Origin: Boswellia sacra
Lineage: Eukaryota; Streptophyta; Magnoliopsida; Sapindales; Burseraceae
DNA length: 64,000 bases
NCBI GenBank assembly: GCA_013180625.2
Contig: SNVD02001164.1
Location: 80,864 to 144,863, forward strand
Direction of reading: 5' to 3'
Part shown: one piece after another, positions 1 to 11,690 of the stretch
How the letters are laid out: each line of letters starts with the position of its first letter
Position numbering within the stretch: the first letter of the stretch is position 1
Notes under the pieces: model-generated
Told to the model about the DNA's origin: nothing
Databases searched by the model: none
What the model saw: the letters and a program-made list of their open reading frames with translations, nothing else
Position numbers and translations under genes: made by a program

Positions 1-195
1 GTGAAATGAAGACTTTATCCTTGTGTACATGACTTATCCCTCCATAATCATTCCGTTGAAATCTCTTGCTGGACTTAGATTGACAACTTGAGGTCTATGA
101 AGTCATGTATCATCAACAAGATTTTGGTTAGATGTCATAAAATTGCCGACTTAAGGTGTTTAATTGACTATAATTTCTTTCTTTGAAATTTCCAG
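1..195 (+). other. 3' part of an intron
   Basis: No open reading frame is supported here. The stretch ends in a pyrimidine-rich tract and an AG at 194-195, directly before a convincing coding exon, so I read it as the end of an intron of the membrane-protein gene whose earlier exons lie left of the window. Confidence 0.55.
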
Positions 196-306
196 CAAGA
201 AGACTCTGAAATTGGTTTGGCTGGAGGAAATAGCCAGCTATTGACTCTTGGCCTGGGACTATTGTTCACGGCCATAGCTGCAGCTTATGTGACACAACTT
301 GCAAAG
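196..306 (+). CDS. Penultimate coding exon, probable TVP38/TMEM64 (DedA/SNARE-associated Golgi) membrane protein
   Basis: The exon is 111 nt (37 codons). It starts after the AG at 194-195 and ends in AAG before a GTAAAT donor at 307, in phase 0. It encodes a short acidic stretch (QEDSEIGL), then GGNSQLLTLGLGLL and a hydrophobic run to AAAYVTQLAK, which looks like one C-terminal transmembrane helix followed by a basic residue. A 24-nt exon at 6538-6561 completes the frame with DAVKDIE and a stop. A last membrane helix followed by YVT-x-LA-x-DAVKDIE is what I recall for the plant chloroplast-type TVP38/TMEM64 proteins. The identification is from memory of the family and from one helix only; the DedA core motif would lie upstream, outside the window. 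The exon itself is better supported than the name. Confidence 0.6.
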
Positions 307-583
307 GTAAATTTTGAGCTCAGCTTAGAGAAAAATTTGTGTTATTGCCAATGTTATGCAAATCAGTGCAAATACTGTTGGATATGTGAACAGAAAAATA
401 AAACAAGAATGGGAAGTGAGTGGAGTGTAAAAGTGAAGTGAGGAAGGCATTAACTTTATTTGGCCTTTTGTATCTTTTACAAGCACATTAACACCCTATT
501 ATTTGAGCTCGTTGCCAAAATGAGTACTAGTAAGAAGTGGTGGGTAAAAGAATTGTGATGAGTCAAAATATTAACTACCTTTA

Positions 584-985
584 TGATAGATCCAAAGTTC
601 ACCACACGCTTCACACATAAGTGATAACAGATTTTGGGAGGTTGACGGTAAAAGAATAGATTAGAGTTTGTTTTGTAGAAACAATTTGGAAGAAAATGTT
701 AATAGATTGGATAGGTAGCAGGATATTCAAGAGTCCTGCCAGCTTTCCCCGGAGACAAAAATCTCTCCAAAATTCACAAATAGATCATGTTCTCCTCTCT
801 CAATTGTTTCCCCCTTCTTATTCTCTAAGTAACTCCGCACATTTCCCTAGGAAAGATAACTAATTTTCACTACCCCAAGCATAACAGAAAAAATAAAGAG
901 ACATAAGGACAATTCCCAACTCTACCCTCACTCCTTCTTACTCTATTGGCGCCTAACATAGGTGAACCTTATTGAAGGCCTATCA
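584..985 (-). repeat. 3' LTR of the chromovirus
   Basis: A 402-bp direct repeat of 5458-5856 with terminal TGATAG/CTATCA. On the element's own strand this is the downstream LTR. It is preceded on the plus-strand left side by CTTTA (579-583), one half of the target duplication. Confidence 0.93.
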
Positions 986-998
986 TTAACCCTTGCCC
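986..998 (-). other. Polypurine tract of the chromovirus
   Basis: Read on the minus strand, the bases next to the 3' LTR are GGGCAAGGGTTAA, purine-rich and abutting the LTR, the expected position for the plus-strand primer. Confidence 0.55.
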
Positions 999-1004
999 AA
1001 GCAT

Positions 1005-4000
1005 TCACTTGTCCTCAAGGTGAAAATTAGGGAATTGGCGCTTAATCAAGTCAAAGTGCTCCCATGTGGCGTCAAAATCTCGTAGATTATTCCATTTAAC
1101 TAGCACTCCCGTAGCTACTCTAGATCCCTCTGATTTTTGGCGTACACTAATTATATTTTCAGGCTCAACTTCCAACTCTATGGTAGCACTGAGTTGAATA
1201 GGTAGTAGAGGTGAGGCTGGAGAATTTGCTATCATTTTCTTCAATTGGGAAACATGGAAAACCGGATGCCCAGCAGAACCATAATTTTAACTTGTGTGCC
1301 ACCTGGCCAACTTTGCTTTCTATCAGAAAAGGTCTATAGTATCTTGGACTCAACATTTCATTTCTTGTCCTAGCTAGAGATTGTTGCCTATAAGGTTGTA
1401 GTTTGAGATAGACTGGGTCTCCTTCTTATAATTGTACTTCTCGATTCTTCTTATCTGCCACTACTCTTATTTTATCTTGAGCTGTCTTTAGATTCTGTTT
1501 AAGCTCATCTATGATAGCATCTCTTTCTGTAAGTAATTGTTCCACTGTTGAAACACCAATAGAATTCTGACCATATTGAACCAATGGGGGAGGGTCTCTT
1601 CCATAAAGAATCTTGAAAGGGGAGGACTTCGCTGAGGTATGGTAAGTAGTATTGTACCAGTACTCAGCCCACGGAAGCCACTTTACCCACTATTTTGGCT
1701 TCCCCCCCCCCCGGTAAACACTGTAAATAGGTTTCAAGACAGCTGCTCACCACTTCCGATTGGCCATCGATTTGTGGTGATAGGCTGTACTATGCTTCAG
1801 TTGGGTGCCCTGCATTTAAACAATTTAGTCCAAAACAAACAGAGGAAGACGCGATCTCTGTGAGTGATGATGGAGCGTGGAATTCCATGTAGTTTAATAA
1901 CTTATTTAATAAAGAGTGCAGCCACCATTTGAGTGTTAAACGGATGTTTTAGAGGCAGGAAATGCCCATATTTGCTCAATCTGTTGACAACCACCAGGAT
2001 AGTATCATAACCCTCAGATTTAGGCAACCGTTTAATGAAATCCATAGAGATATCTTCCCAAACTTGATTAGGAATGGGTATAGGCTGTAGTAGACCTACC
2101 GGAGAGGGTGCCAAGTACTTGTTTTGCTGACAAATGCCACGAGATTCAACATAAGCTTTTATTTCTTTCTTTATTCTAGGCCAAAAAAATTCCTTAGAAA
2201 TGCGCTGGATGGTATTTAGCAATCTTGAGTGTCCTCCCATACGGCTGTCATGGAACTCTTTGAGCAATCTAGGAATCACCGTAGACTTTTTGCTTAGAAC
2301 TATTCTGCCCTTATACAAAAGCCTTCCTTGAACTACAGCATGACCATCATGGCTAGCATTTCTTGCTGCAATGTCTTCCTTCAATTTCCTCAACTCTTCA
2401 TCCTCTGCCAATTCTCTTGCTAGGATGTCATAATCAAAAGAAGGTGAAATTGGTAGAGCATTGAAATTCGGATGCGTGGACAAAGCATCTGCTGCTTTGT
2501 TTTCCAGATCAAGTTTGTATTGGATTTCAAAATCGAAGCCCAATAATTTTGCTAGCCATTTTTGATGCTCCCCACTTACTAGTCGTTACTCCAAGGGAAA
2601 TTTTAGACTTTTTTGGTCAGTTCGCACTACAAATCTCCTCCCTAAAAGACAGGGTCGCCACTTTTGAACTGCCATTACTATGACAATTAGCTCCCTCTTG
2701 TAAACTGACTTCAACCTTTGATTTGGAGGAAGCATACGACTGTAATAGGTTACTGTTCTGTTTTCTTGCATTAACATAGCACTAATCCCCATTCCTGAAA
2801 CATCGGTATCTATACAGAAAGGTTTAGAAAAATCGAGTAATGCCAAAATGGGGATTGTAGTCATAGCCCTTTGTAACTTGTAAAAAGCCTCATTAGCCTT
2901 TTCATTCCAATCGAAGGCATCTTTCTTAAGTTGCTCAGTTAGCGGGAAAGCCAAAGTACCGTAACCAGCAACAAATTTTCTGTAGTAACCTGCCAACCCG
3001 AGAAATCCCCTTAACTCTTTCAAAGTTTTTAGAACAGGCCACTGCATTATGGCTTAAGTTTTAGAACTGTCAATAGTCACCCCATCAGCAGAAATTATAT
3101 GACCCAAATACTCCAAACTGGTTGGAGCAAACAAACACTTTATTTTATTAGCATACAGTTGTTGATCCACGAGTGTTTGTTTTCAAAACAATTGTCAAGT
3201 GTTGTAAATGCTCCTCCAAATTCTGACTATACACTAGAATATCATCAAAGAAGACCAGAACAAACCGTCTCAAATACTTTCTAAATATTTCATTCATCAA
3301 AGCCTGAGATGTTAACGGGGCATTATTGAGGCTGAAAGGCATTACCAAGAATTCGTAGTGCCCATCATGTGTTCTGAAAGCTGTTTTATGTACATCTTCA
3401 TTTTTGACCCGTATTTGGTGATAGCCTGATTTGAGATCCAACTTGGAGAAAGCACAAGCTCCATGTAACTTATCCAGGAGTTCATCAATTACTGGAATAG
3501 GATACTTGTTTGGAATGTTGGCTTCATTTAGTGCCTGGTAATCTACACAAAACTGCCAACTGCCGTCCTTTTTCTTCACCAATAAAACGAGGCTAGAAAA
3601 TGGGCTGCTCCTTTCTTTAATGATAGCAGCAGCTAGCATCTCCTAGTCCAGTTTCTCTATCTCATCCTTTTGTATCTGCGGGTATCGATAGGGTTGTACA
3701 TTAATTGGTTTGCTTCCTTCCTTAAGAACAATAGCATGTTCTCTTCCCCTTGGACGAGGTAAACTAGGTGGCATTGAAAACACTTCTTGAAACTCAAGGA
3801 GGATATCCTCTATTGTCTTAGGTGTTGCACCAGTAGCAGAATTCGTTATTAAGGAAAGGGTAATAGCCCTTGTCCACCAGCTTGCACTGCCTTTATAGGA
3901 TTCTTTAAGTTCACTTGAGTCCCACATAGACTAGGATCTCCTTGAAGAACCACTGCAACCCCATTCATTCTAAATTCCATGGTTAACTCTTTACAATTAA

Positions 4001-4378
4001 ATTTAATTTCCCCTAAGGTCTGAAGCCGCATCATTCCTAGTACCACATCCGATCCCCCCAATCCAAAGGAAGGAAATCTTCCATCACTTCCACCCGTTGA
4101 ATTGACAAGATCACTCCCTTACACACCCTTGCCCCCACCTCCATACTTTTCTGTGTTGTCCACCAGTAACTCTAGTTTTTTAACCAAAGCTTGTGAGTAG
4201 CTCCAAGATCAATTAAGACAATCACCTCCTCACCTCTAACCATTCCCTGTAGTTTAATGGTTTTGGGAGAAGTCAATCTCACAACTGAGTTCATGGAGAG
4301 TTCCACCACTCCCTGATCAATTTGCATTTTTTTGTTATCCACACATTGAAGGTTCTCCTCTTCGGGCTGAAGTTCCAC
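1005..4378 (-). pseudogene. pol: Broken chromovirus pol: protease, RT, RNase H, integrase, chromodomain
   Basis: Domains in order on the minus strand. Protease at 4172-4378 has LIDLGATH, where an S or T would be expected in place of L. A linker lies at 3643-4061. RT at 3148-3639 has the FFDD active site near 3241-3252. RNase H is at 2586-3047. Integrase begins at 2543. Its zinc finger has an arginine where the third ligand (first Cys) should be, and the second catalytic Asp appears as His near 1861-1863. The integrase C-terminal part (WAEYWYNTTYH, near 1640-1680) and a chromodomain at 1005-1180, ending FHLEDK, follow. In-frame stops occur near 3640, 3050, 2585 and 1900, and frameshifts near 1250 and 1700. 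A C-rich homopolymer lies at about 1702-1711. A functional polyprotein is impossible. Confidence 0.9.
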
Positions 4379-4384
4379 TTCTTC

Positions 4385-5422
4385 CTAAACCACCAGAACT
4401 TGGAACTCTTTGATTCTGCATCTGTGTCCATGTGAAAATTTTTCATCACAATGATAACAGAGGCCTTTGTCCCTCTTCCTCTGTAATTTTGTATTGGTTA
4501 GTCTCTTGAATGGGTGTTCCAGAGTTGGCTTGGTTTGGTTGCTCATGGTTGAAGGAATTGTAGAAGTTAAAGTGCCGTGGGCTTTCAGGTTTTGGGTTGG
4601 ATTCATGGTTACACCTTTTCCAGAATTAAAATTGGCTCCTGATTTAATTTGCTTCAAGGCCAGGTTACGTTCTTCTACTTCCTAGGCCACTTCCAACCTT
4701 CGGGCCAGCCCACTGGGTTGCATCAACCTCACTTCAGCCCTAACATCTGGGTTCAGCCCATTGACAAAAGCCCCCTCTAATATATCATCTGACACATCGG
4801 GAAGAGATGCAGCCATCGTCTTGAACTGTCGGCGATAATCTCTAACCGTGCCGCCTTGCTTCAATGCCAGAAATCTCTCAAAGTTCATTCTGTCTTGCGT
4901 CGATCGAAATCTGTTCAGCAGCAGCACTTTCATCTCCTCCCAGCTGCGTTTCGGATGATGACGATCTTCCCACTGAAACCAGGCTAATGCCTCCCGTTTG
5001 AAACACACAACAGCTGCCTTGTTCTTTTCCGCCTTTGACATGCGATTCAACGTGAAGTAACGCTCTGCCTGAAAGGTCCACCCATCTAGGTTGCTACCAT
5101 CGAACAATGGCATCTCTAATTGACAAGGCCGACCCTCATACCGTCTATCAAAATCGCGAGGGTTTCCCCCTCCCTCGAGGCCACCATGACTGCTCCCATT
5201 GGAATTTCCTTCAGGAGGACTTGTTGTATGTGATGAACCACCAAGTCTGGGCGCCAATCGCTCTAGTTTCTTCAAGACCACTGACAGATTCTTTTCTAGG
5301 GCTGGAAGCCTCTGAAGGTTTGACTTGACTGTTTCCATTTCTTTCCTAAGCTCCTCCTGCACTGACTCCATTCTTTCCTCCACAGAGTCCAGCCTAGAAG
5401 TGGCTGTATTTTTTCCTGCCAT
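4385..5422 (-). pseudogene. gag: Broken chromovirus gag
   Basis: The first ATG after the primer site is at 5422; an in-frame ATG at 5479 lies inside the LTR and is unlikely to be used. The N-terminal part is charged and probably coiled-coil (ERMESVQEELRKEMETV). The retrotransposon capsid domain follows, with RPCQLEMPLFDGSN and later FRSTQDRMNFERFLALKQGG. A TAG at 4682-4684 interrupts the frame. Beyond it the frame continues to a zinc knuckle (CYHCDEKFSHGHRC) near 4420-4460 and stops again at 4385. In this clade the knuckle is often CX2CX7HXC, which this copy still fits. Confidence 0.85.
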
Positions 5423-5440
5423 TCCAGATGGTTGTTTCAC

Positions 5441-5453
5441 GGCTTTGATACCT
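5441..5453 (-). other. Primer binding site, initiator tRNA-Met type
   Basis: Four bases inside the 5' LTR, the minus strand reads AGGTATCAAAGCC. It matches the usual TGGTATCAGAGCC primer site of plant LTR elements at 11 of 13 positions. This fixes 5458-5856 as the 5' LTR. Confidence 0.8.
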
Positions 5454-5457
5454 AAAT

Positions 5458-5856
5458 TGATAGATCCAAACTTCATCACGCACGCTTCACAAATTAGTGA
5501 TAACAGATTTTGGGAGTTTGACGGTTAAAAAATAGATTGGAGTTTGTTTTGTAGAAACAATTTGGAAGAAAATGTTAATAGATTGGATAGGTAGCAGGAT
5601 ATTCGAGTCCTGCCAGCTCTCCCTAGAGACAGAAATCTTTCCAAAATTCACAAATAGATCATGTTCTCCTCTCTCCTTGTTTCCCCCTTCTTATTCTCTA
5701 AGTAATTCCACACATTTCCCTAGGAAAGATAACTAATTTTCACTACCCCAAGCATAACAGAAAAAAATAAACAAACATAAGGACAATTCCCAACTCCACC
5801 CTCACTCCTTACTCTGTTGGCACCTAACATAGGTGAACCTGATTGGAAGCCTATCA
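5458..5856 (-). repeat. 5' LTR of the chromovirus
   Basis: A 399-bp direct repeat of 584-985, bounded by TGATAG and CTATCA. The primer site adjoins its inner edge and CTTTA (5857-5861) its outer edge. Confidence 0.93.
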
Positions 5857-6537
5857 CTTTATAAGTTTTGATTTTGGTAAGATAATTATATTTTACTTTA
5901 CTAAGAAAAAGCCCCATAAAATAAAAACTAAGCAAAAAATTGTAATTATGATGAATCATAAAGTGACATTGGATGTGCTTGAACTCTTTGTTAAAAAACT
6001 AGACAAGGAAACCCAAAGTGATAAAATCTAGTTGAAGGTGAAATACATATATATATATATATAAAATGCACTATGTCCCGCATAACAGTTTGTAAAAGTC
6101 AGAATCTTCCTTATAAAAACTTCCCCTCATTATGGCATAAAATTAAAGGCACTTAGTATCTGAGTTGCCTGCTGAGCTATTATATACCAATGTCATGTAT
6201 CTTTTTTTGCAAATGTTGATGTTGATAATGTACTTATGTTTTAGTGGCTAAGTATGCTAGATTTTCACCAGGATGTGTCGAGTTTTTACTTGATATATCA
6301 CCAAAATTCAATATGTATGAACTTCAGGAAAGTCATAAATCACTGGCAAGCATTTGCCTATTCAATAATTATTTAGGATCAATTTATGAAATGGAGAAAT
6401 TCGATTATTTCTTCCCGCTTCTTTTAAAAGTTTGTCTAAATAGTTTCCTCTTTTCATATGTATTATTTGCGCGGGTACATTTTTTTCATCTCCATTTGTG
6501 ATCACTAATTGAAATCGACTGCTTATTATTGATGCAG

Positions 6538-6561
6538 GATGCTGTAAAAGATATTGAGTAG
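6538..6561 (+). CDS. Last coding exon of the TVP38/TMEM64-like gene
   Basis: A 24-nt exon reading DAVKDIE and TAG, directly after a GATGCAG acceptor. It is too short to stand alone. It is supported by phase agreement with the exon ending at 306 and by the combined end LAK-DAVKDIE, which fits the C-terminus I recall for plant TVP38/TMEM64 proteins. Confidence 0.6.
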   Translation, partial: DAVKDIE

Positions 6562-6730
6562 GCACAGGATCATCGGTTTGCCCAATTAAGTGGACAACAA
6601 TACAGTTGAAAAATTGTAAAATTTATGTGTACCATCAGGATGTAAATTAAAACCGTAAAATTGAACTCTCATTTATATAATTATTTTTTTTCCTATATTA
6701 TCGTTCATAGACTGCATAAATAAAAAAACA
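6562..6730 (+). other. Probable 3' UTR with AATAAA signal
   Basis: A U-rich stretch follows the stop codon. A canonical AATAAA lies at 6719-6724, about 160 bases after the stop, a plausible polyadenylation signal for the membrane-protein gene. Confidence 0.4.
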
Positions 6731-6901
6731 TGCTAAATATGGAGAAGGAACAGAAAATCTCCAGCTTAGGAGGGTGTCTTCACGTATAAATCTCCATAGT
6801 TTTCATGTTCTAGTAGGAGAATTTTTATAGACTCTTGAATTCTAAGCAAAAGTTGGCTTCAACTTTGCCTCGTGTAAATGTCTTATTTGATGTTTTTTAT
6901 A

Positions 6902-7030
6902 GGGTCTGGCTACAATCCACTTGCTGTACACATACAACACTATGTTACAACGTTGGATTGGGTTTTTATTTTTAGCCTCTAATGCAATGGGTCTCATTAA
7001 CTTGACTGTTTTATGCAATTTTTATCTTAT
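6902..7030 (+). repeat. Diverged dispersed repeat, copy A
   Basis: This stretch begins GGGTCTGGCTACAATCC and runs through GATTGGG, TTTTAGCCTCTAAT and ATGCAATTTTTA. It aligns over its length with 40380-40497 in the same orientation, sharing blocks such as ATCCACTT, TTACAA, GATTGG, TTTTAGCC-CTAAT and ATGCAATTTT. The GGGTC start and the GTTGGATTGG-type core recall ends of MULE or hAT miniature elements, but I found no inverted partner or target duplication. Confidence 0.4.
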
Positions 7031-10000
7031 ACCGATTATTCTGGTAGCGTTGAAATTGTAATTGATATTTACATATTTCTCCTTTTGTCATCCTCCAAGA
7101 TTGCCATAGTCTGAGTAGTACTAATCCCCTCGGTCCTCTGATGTTGTCGTAATCTTTCCATTTGTAGTATTTTGCGGACATCGAGGTAGATGACGTGCAG
7201 AAGGGATTGTTTGATTTCAAGTTTGGTTGTCTGGAACATTTGCATTAGCAGATCTATATTGTAGGGGTGGGTTTTGTGGCTTCGGGTCTGAGGCATTACG
7301 TTTGAGGGAGTTGGTATTAATGTATTGGTTTAGCTGCAGTGGCTTTAGTTATTCTTTGATTGACCATCTATCAGCGTAAAAGACGGAAATCGGTTTGGTG
7401 TTAAAGGAGTGGATAGTTCTGATAAGAAGTTTGCATTTATCGACGTTGAGATATTTAATAAGTAATGTAGGCAATTAGTTAGATCCATACCATTTGTATG
7501 CAATCTTGATAGCAAAGCAATGTTATAAAAGGATTATCTGAAAATATAATGGAAATCTCATTAAATTTAATTAAAATTTTTTTGTATTATTTTTATGCTT
7601 ACATACTTCTTTACAATAATAATGTGGTTTTAATGCTAAAATTATTAGCTGCATTTTGAAATTGTTGCATGTGCAACAATTTGAAGGTATATTGTTTGAA
7701 ATTACATAATTATAATACGAAGCATGCCCTAAATTGTATCCTCATTGATCCATATATTTTTAACTTTCTGAAGGAATGTTAGATGATGGGGATCAGAGCA
7801 CTTCTGTTGCTCTATTATCATGACACTTGAATTATGCTTTTTGTTAGTGAACTTTGATTATAGGTATGCTTGAAACCTTTCCTGATGGACTGCATGTCCA
7901 TATCTCTTGGTGGTTATTACTTGGAATTTCATAATAATATTTGATTCACCTACATATGAAATCTTTGTTATTGCAAATTGGTAAGCTAATGGAGTTCATT
8001 TGCACAAAATGCGGTGATATAATGGACGTGAGCAATCCAATGCTTTACTTGGGCATGTTAATTAAATTATGTGTAGGGAAAGGCTTGCATGATGAGCTTT
8101 TCGGTCCATTATTAATGTCTATATGCACTAATAATTAGTTATACAAATATTAAATATGGTGTAACTACATTTGACAACATAATGAGTAAAGTAGCATCAG
8201 TTGTAGCTATGTGAAGTATGGTTATTGTGAATGTGTGGAAGGACTCATCATCTGCGAGGGTATCCTCAGACGTCACAGTGGTAGGTGAAAGGGAAAACTG
8301 TTGAGTTATTGAAAGTTATAAAATATGGGTGTAATGGTTGACTATGCTTTCATATATTTTGCAAAATGATATGCTATTGTGAATACTTCTTCTATCCAAA
8401 AATTTTTCCATTTGTTCTGTTGGCAAGATGGATAAGCCATGTGTATATAAGAAATTAGTGCTGCAGAAAGGACTCGAGGATAGTGTGTTGTTGGAGTAGT
8501 GATGGAGTACGTCTAGTTTTGGATATTCATTTTTGTTGCTGAGTTTAGGTGCATTTTTTGTGTGAGTAACACAACTTTAGAACCTGCTCAATGATGTTGT
8601 AACAGTTGCGTTACAATTTTTTGTACTTTGATATGGAAAATCGTGGAACGGTGAGACAAGTTTACTGGTGAAGGGCACAAATTAAATTTGTTTATCGACA
8701 GACTGTATAGTGTTTGCAATTTTGGCCTCTTAGGGAGCATTCTTACGTTGGACATTTTCACTTGGCGTAACACAATTCCATGTGGTTTTGGAACAGTGGT
8801 AAAAGTAGTATTGAACCATTTGCACAGTTGTGTTGTTTGCAACCATGAGAACCTTTATGACTTGTTATGATGTAGCATAAGCATTTAATTCTATTGACAT
8901 AACCATTTAAATCTGTTGACTTGTGTGTTAATTTTTTCTTATTTTTTGGAGAACGAAGCTGGTGTCATAAAGGTCATTCCTGTCTATCTAGTTCTTGATG
9001 GTTATCACGATGTTTATCATTACAAATAAATTTGTTGTATCTATGTAACACATATGTGAGTTATATGCATGCATATACATGTGGCTTAAGCGTCGAACAA
9101 CAAAGATTTCTTGAGCTGCGGCTTTTCTTTATAGGAATATTACACGATGATGAAGCATGACGAATAGGAATGTATTATGCATATGTTTATGTGGGTTTAA
9201 CCACAAAATTATACCAACGTATATCTGTTGGAACAAATCTGGCATATTAAAGGGTGTAGTCGTAGAGTAAGGTGGGGGTTTGAATTTATTTTTTGAATTT
9301 TGTTTCCTTCGAAGTAGTATTATTATTGTTTTAAATTGTTTATTTAATTTTATAAATGGTGGTTAAATTTTTGTTAATAAATTGTTGTGTATTCGATTGC
9401 ATGGTGCATGGAAATGTTATGCAGGTACATTAATATTCAGAATGGGGATATGAGAACTTCTTCAATTATTGGATATATTGAGTTGTTGAAGACATTATAG
9501 TGGCATTGGAAGTATGTATTTTCGTTTTGTATAATTGGCAATGTCAAGGGTTTATGTCTTTATTTTTCATGTGTAATATTTGTGACAATGGGCACTTATT
9601 TTGATTGTCACCTTGATATAGAAATCGGATGATGCAGTTATTATTAATCATTTTGACCTGTTACACCTTTTCAAGGTTTAAGATGATAACGTAGAATCAG
9701 GGTGTTCCATGTGGGCATAATAAAGTTCCATATGACGGTCACAATACTTAGGTTTCATTCAAATTATTTTTTAATGTGGAGTCAAATATTTTGGTTAAAT
9801 TCATGGACAGATATTAAGTTGGATAAACAGGTAGACATCTTGAAAATCCCATTGCGTTATCTGTATGAAACATGTTTTGTATTTGATTACTTGTTTAGAA
9901 TGAAATAATTGTGGGTCGCAATTCATATATTTCTTTATGTGACACGATATCTTTAGCAGTTAAGATGTTTATGAGAGCTTATAACTTTGGTGCAAGTGCA

Positions 10001-10505
10001 TAAGTTTTTCGTGTGTTAACGCAAAAAAAAAAAAAAAACTCTAATGTTTAGAAATGACGAATATGTTGCATTTAGAGCTATCCTCCCACTATCGAATTCG
10101 ATTAGGAAAAAAAAATATGGTAAACTTTGTCATTGTGTTGCATCGTTTACATGTTGTGGAACCATCATTTCACCTTTCGGCTGTACATAGCCGCCTATAG
10201 TTGTCACCCACTACAATTGAAGTGTTTATACAGTGGCCCATATTGTAAGTTTGTATGGCGCATTGTTTGTGCCGATCGAGTTCGACTCTGTTGGTGAAAC
10301 AGTTGTCACATTAATGGTTAATGGTTTTGACACTTCCTCATTTACACTTCTATAGGATTTCCTTATTTTCTTCTGTCATTTCAGTCAGGTATGTTGAAGG
10401 ACAACATCTATTTTACATAAGCAGTAATGAGTTGGCTATTAAGTGTTAGATAGAACTCGTTAATTAATAAGTGATATAGCATTTGCTCACTACACGTCAG
10501 AACAT
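7031..10505 (+). other. Non-coding, T- and G-rich remnant sequence
   Basis: I see no supportable gene. Short open frames (7069-7296, 7941-8138, 8588-8842, 9702-9908) have no recognisable motif. The plus strand is rich in G and T, as in the Ulp1-like block just downstream, and the stretch may be decayed upstream sequence of that gene. A 17-base A run lies at 10023-10039. Confidence 0.4.
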
Positions 10506-11690
10506 ATGAAGCATATGTCTCGCACTAGGTTTCGCATTTCTCAACACCTATGTGAATTGCAGATGCGTGGAAGTCGTATATCCCAGCCATGTATTAGGAT
10601 GTTTATGAAGGCACGTAGAGGCAGAAAGGCAAAGGCGGTGGTCAATCTGAGCGACACTCGCAAAGGACCTCGTGCAGTAAGTTTAACAAATGCATTTGGT
10701 CATTGTACGTTAATATGTGGTTAATTACTTAAAAGTGCAAAAGCTTACATTATTTGCTCAACTTCAGCTTCATAGCCCTTTTCTTCTCAATATAAGAAAT
10801 GTCTTCTCTTTGTGCATTAAAGTGTTCCCATTCATCCTCAGTGACATTGATGGCAAATTCATTAAAATTATTGTTGAGTTATAACCTCGGGAAATCATTT
10901 TAACCAACAGTTTTTTGGTATGAGACATAATTCAAGTAGTCAATTTCGTCCACAAGATATAACAGACGATGCTCCTAAGCCTCCAGTAAGGGATGGAGTA
11001 GGCCAAGAATTTCATATTGGCAACAATGAACAAGATGTTACGTTGGTTGGGAGAAAATTAAACACGGTATGTAGCCCAGAGCGATTTGTTCGATGTGTTT
11101 CAACTCTTACAAATGTTCAAAAGGAGGCAGTTAGTCGTTTGGACTTTGGGACAATTGTACATACAAACAAGGAAGATTAATGCGATCCTTGTGTTCGAAC
11201 CTCATTGATGATTGGAATTTTGTGATATCTACCTTGTTAGTGAATGGCGTTGATTTCCACATTACCACAAACAACTTCATGGAAACGATAGGCATTGTCG
11301 ATAGAGGGTCTGCAGTTCACTTGTGAGGTCCTGAATGTGACATTGCCGACCTGCGAATCAGGTTCCACTACACACCAAGTGGCATAGTCTAGCATGTCTT
11401 GTAGACATAATGCTTAATTCGGATGGTGCTGATGACGATTTCTTGAGGGCTTTTTTTTTTATTTGCAATGGGAACTTTGCTCTGTCCGACGTCAACAACA
11501 CATGTACGGGTTTTGTATTTGCATGTTTTGAAAGATGTTAGCAACATAAGTCAACAGAATTAGTCCCAGTTTTGTTTCTTAGCACTTCGTCAAAGTGTAA
11601 GAAAGTATAAAAACTTGAAGTCTTCAAACATATGTGGTTGCCTTCTTTTTCTGCAAGTATTTATTCCATAAAACTCTTTATTGTATGTGG
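10506..11690 (+). pseudogene. Broken Ulp1-like gene copy 1 (MULE-associated), N-terminal domain
   Basis: Around 11060-11150 the frame encodes CSPERFVRCVSTL, then SRLDFGTIV. Further segments in shifted frames continue the same domain: LIDDWNFVIST near 11200, DDDFLRAF near 11435, LLCPTSTTHVRVLYLHVLKDV near 11475-11530, and ICGCLLFL near 11630-11660. The same succession occurs at 32.7-33.3 kb in copy 2 (CSPRRFHHCVTKF, GIGFGTLV, EDFIRAFTLYAFATL, MAGCVLFIE). This is the conserved N-terminal region of the large Ulp1-like proteins carried by plant MULEs (Kaonashi-type). Several frameshifts and stops make it a pseudogene. A basic segment at 10570-10680 (KARRGRKAKAVV) may be an upstream exon. I could not find the catalytic C48 part downstream. 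Confidence 0.65.

Larger units (their letters stand above)
584..5856 (-). mobile_element. Complete but degenerate Ty3/gypsy chromovirus (Reina-like by size)
   Basis: The element is 5273 bp with two LTRs of about 400 bp, each starting TGATAG and ending CTATCA. The flanking pentamer CTTTA occurs at 579-583 and again at 5857-5861, a perfect 5-bp target duplication. On the minus strand the order is 5' LTR, initiator-Met-type primer site, gag with a zinc knuckle, protease, RT, RNase H, integrase, chromodomain, polypurine tract, 3' LTR. The C-terminal chromodomain makes it a chromovirus. The compact length with short LTRs suggests the Reina clade, which is inference. LTRs differ at about 25 positions plus a few small gaps (roughly 94% identical by eye), so the insertion is not recent. 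Coding capacity is lost through stops and frameshifts. It lies antisense inside a host intron. Confidence 0.93.
307..6537 (+). other. Last intron of the membrane-protein gene, enlarged by a retrotransposon
   Basis: The donor GTAAAT is at 307 and the acceptor GATGCAG ends at 6537. Both flanking exons are in phase 0, so splicing joins K to D without changing frame. Of the 6.2 kb, 5.27 kb is an antisense chromovirus (584-5856) plus its 5-bp target duplication, so the pre-insertion intron was about 950 bp. The remainder is AT-rich with a short (AT)n run near 6048-6062. An open stretch at 6244-6430 has no recognisable product and I treat it as intronic. Confidence 0.6.

Noticed and set aside
1639..1863. 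Plus-strand frame inside the chromovirus
   Set aside because: It is opposite the minus-strand integrase remnant and runs through a C homopolymer.
6244..6501. Open stretch in the TVP38/TMEM64-like intron that could be an exon
   Set aside because: Including it would break the good phase and sequence join between 306 and 6538; no family match.
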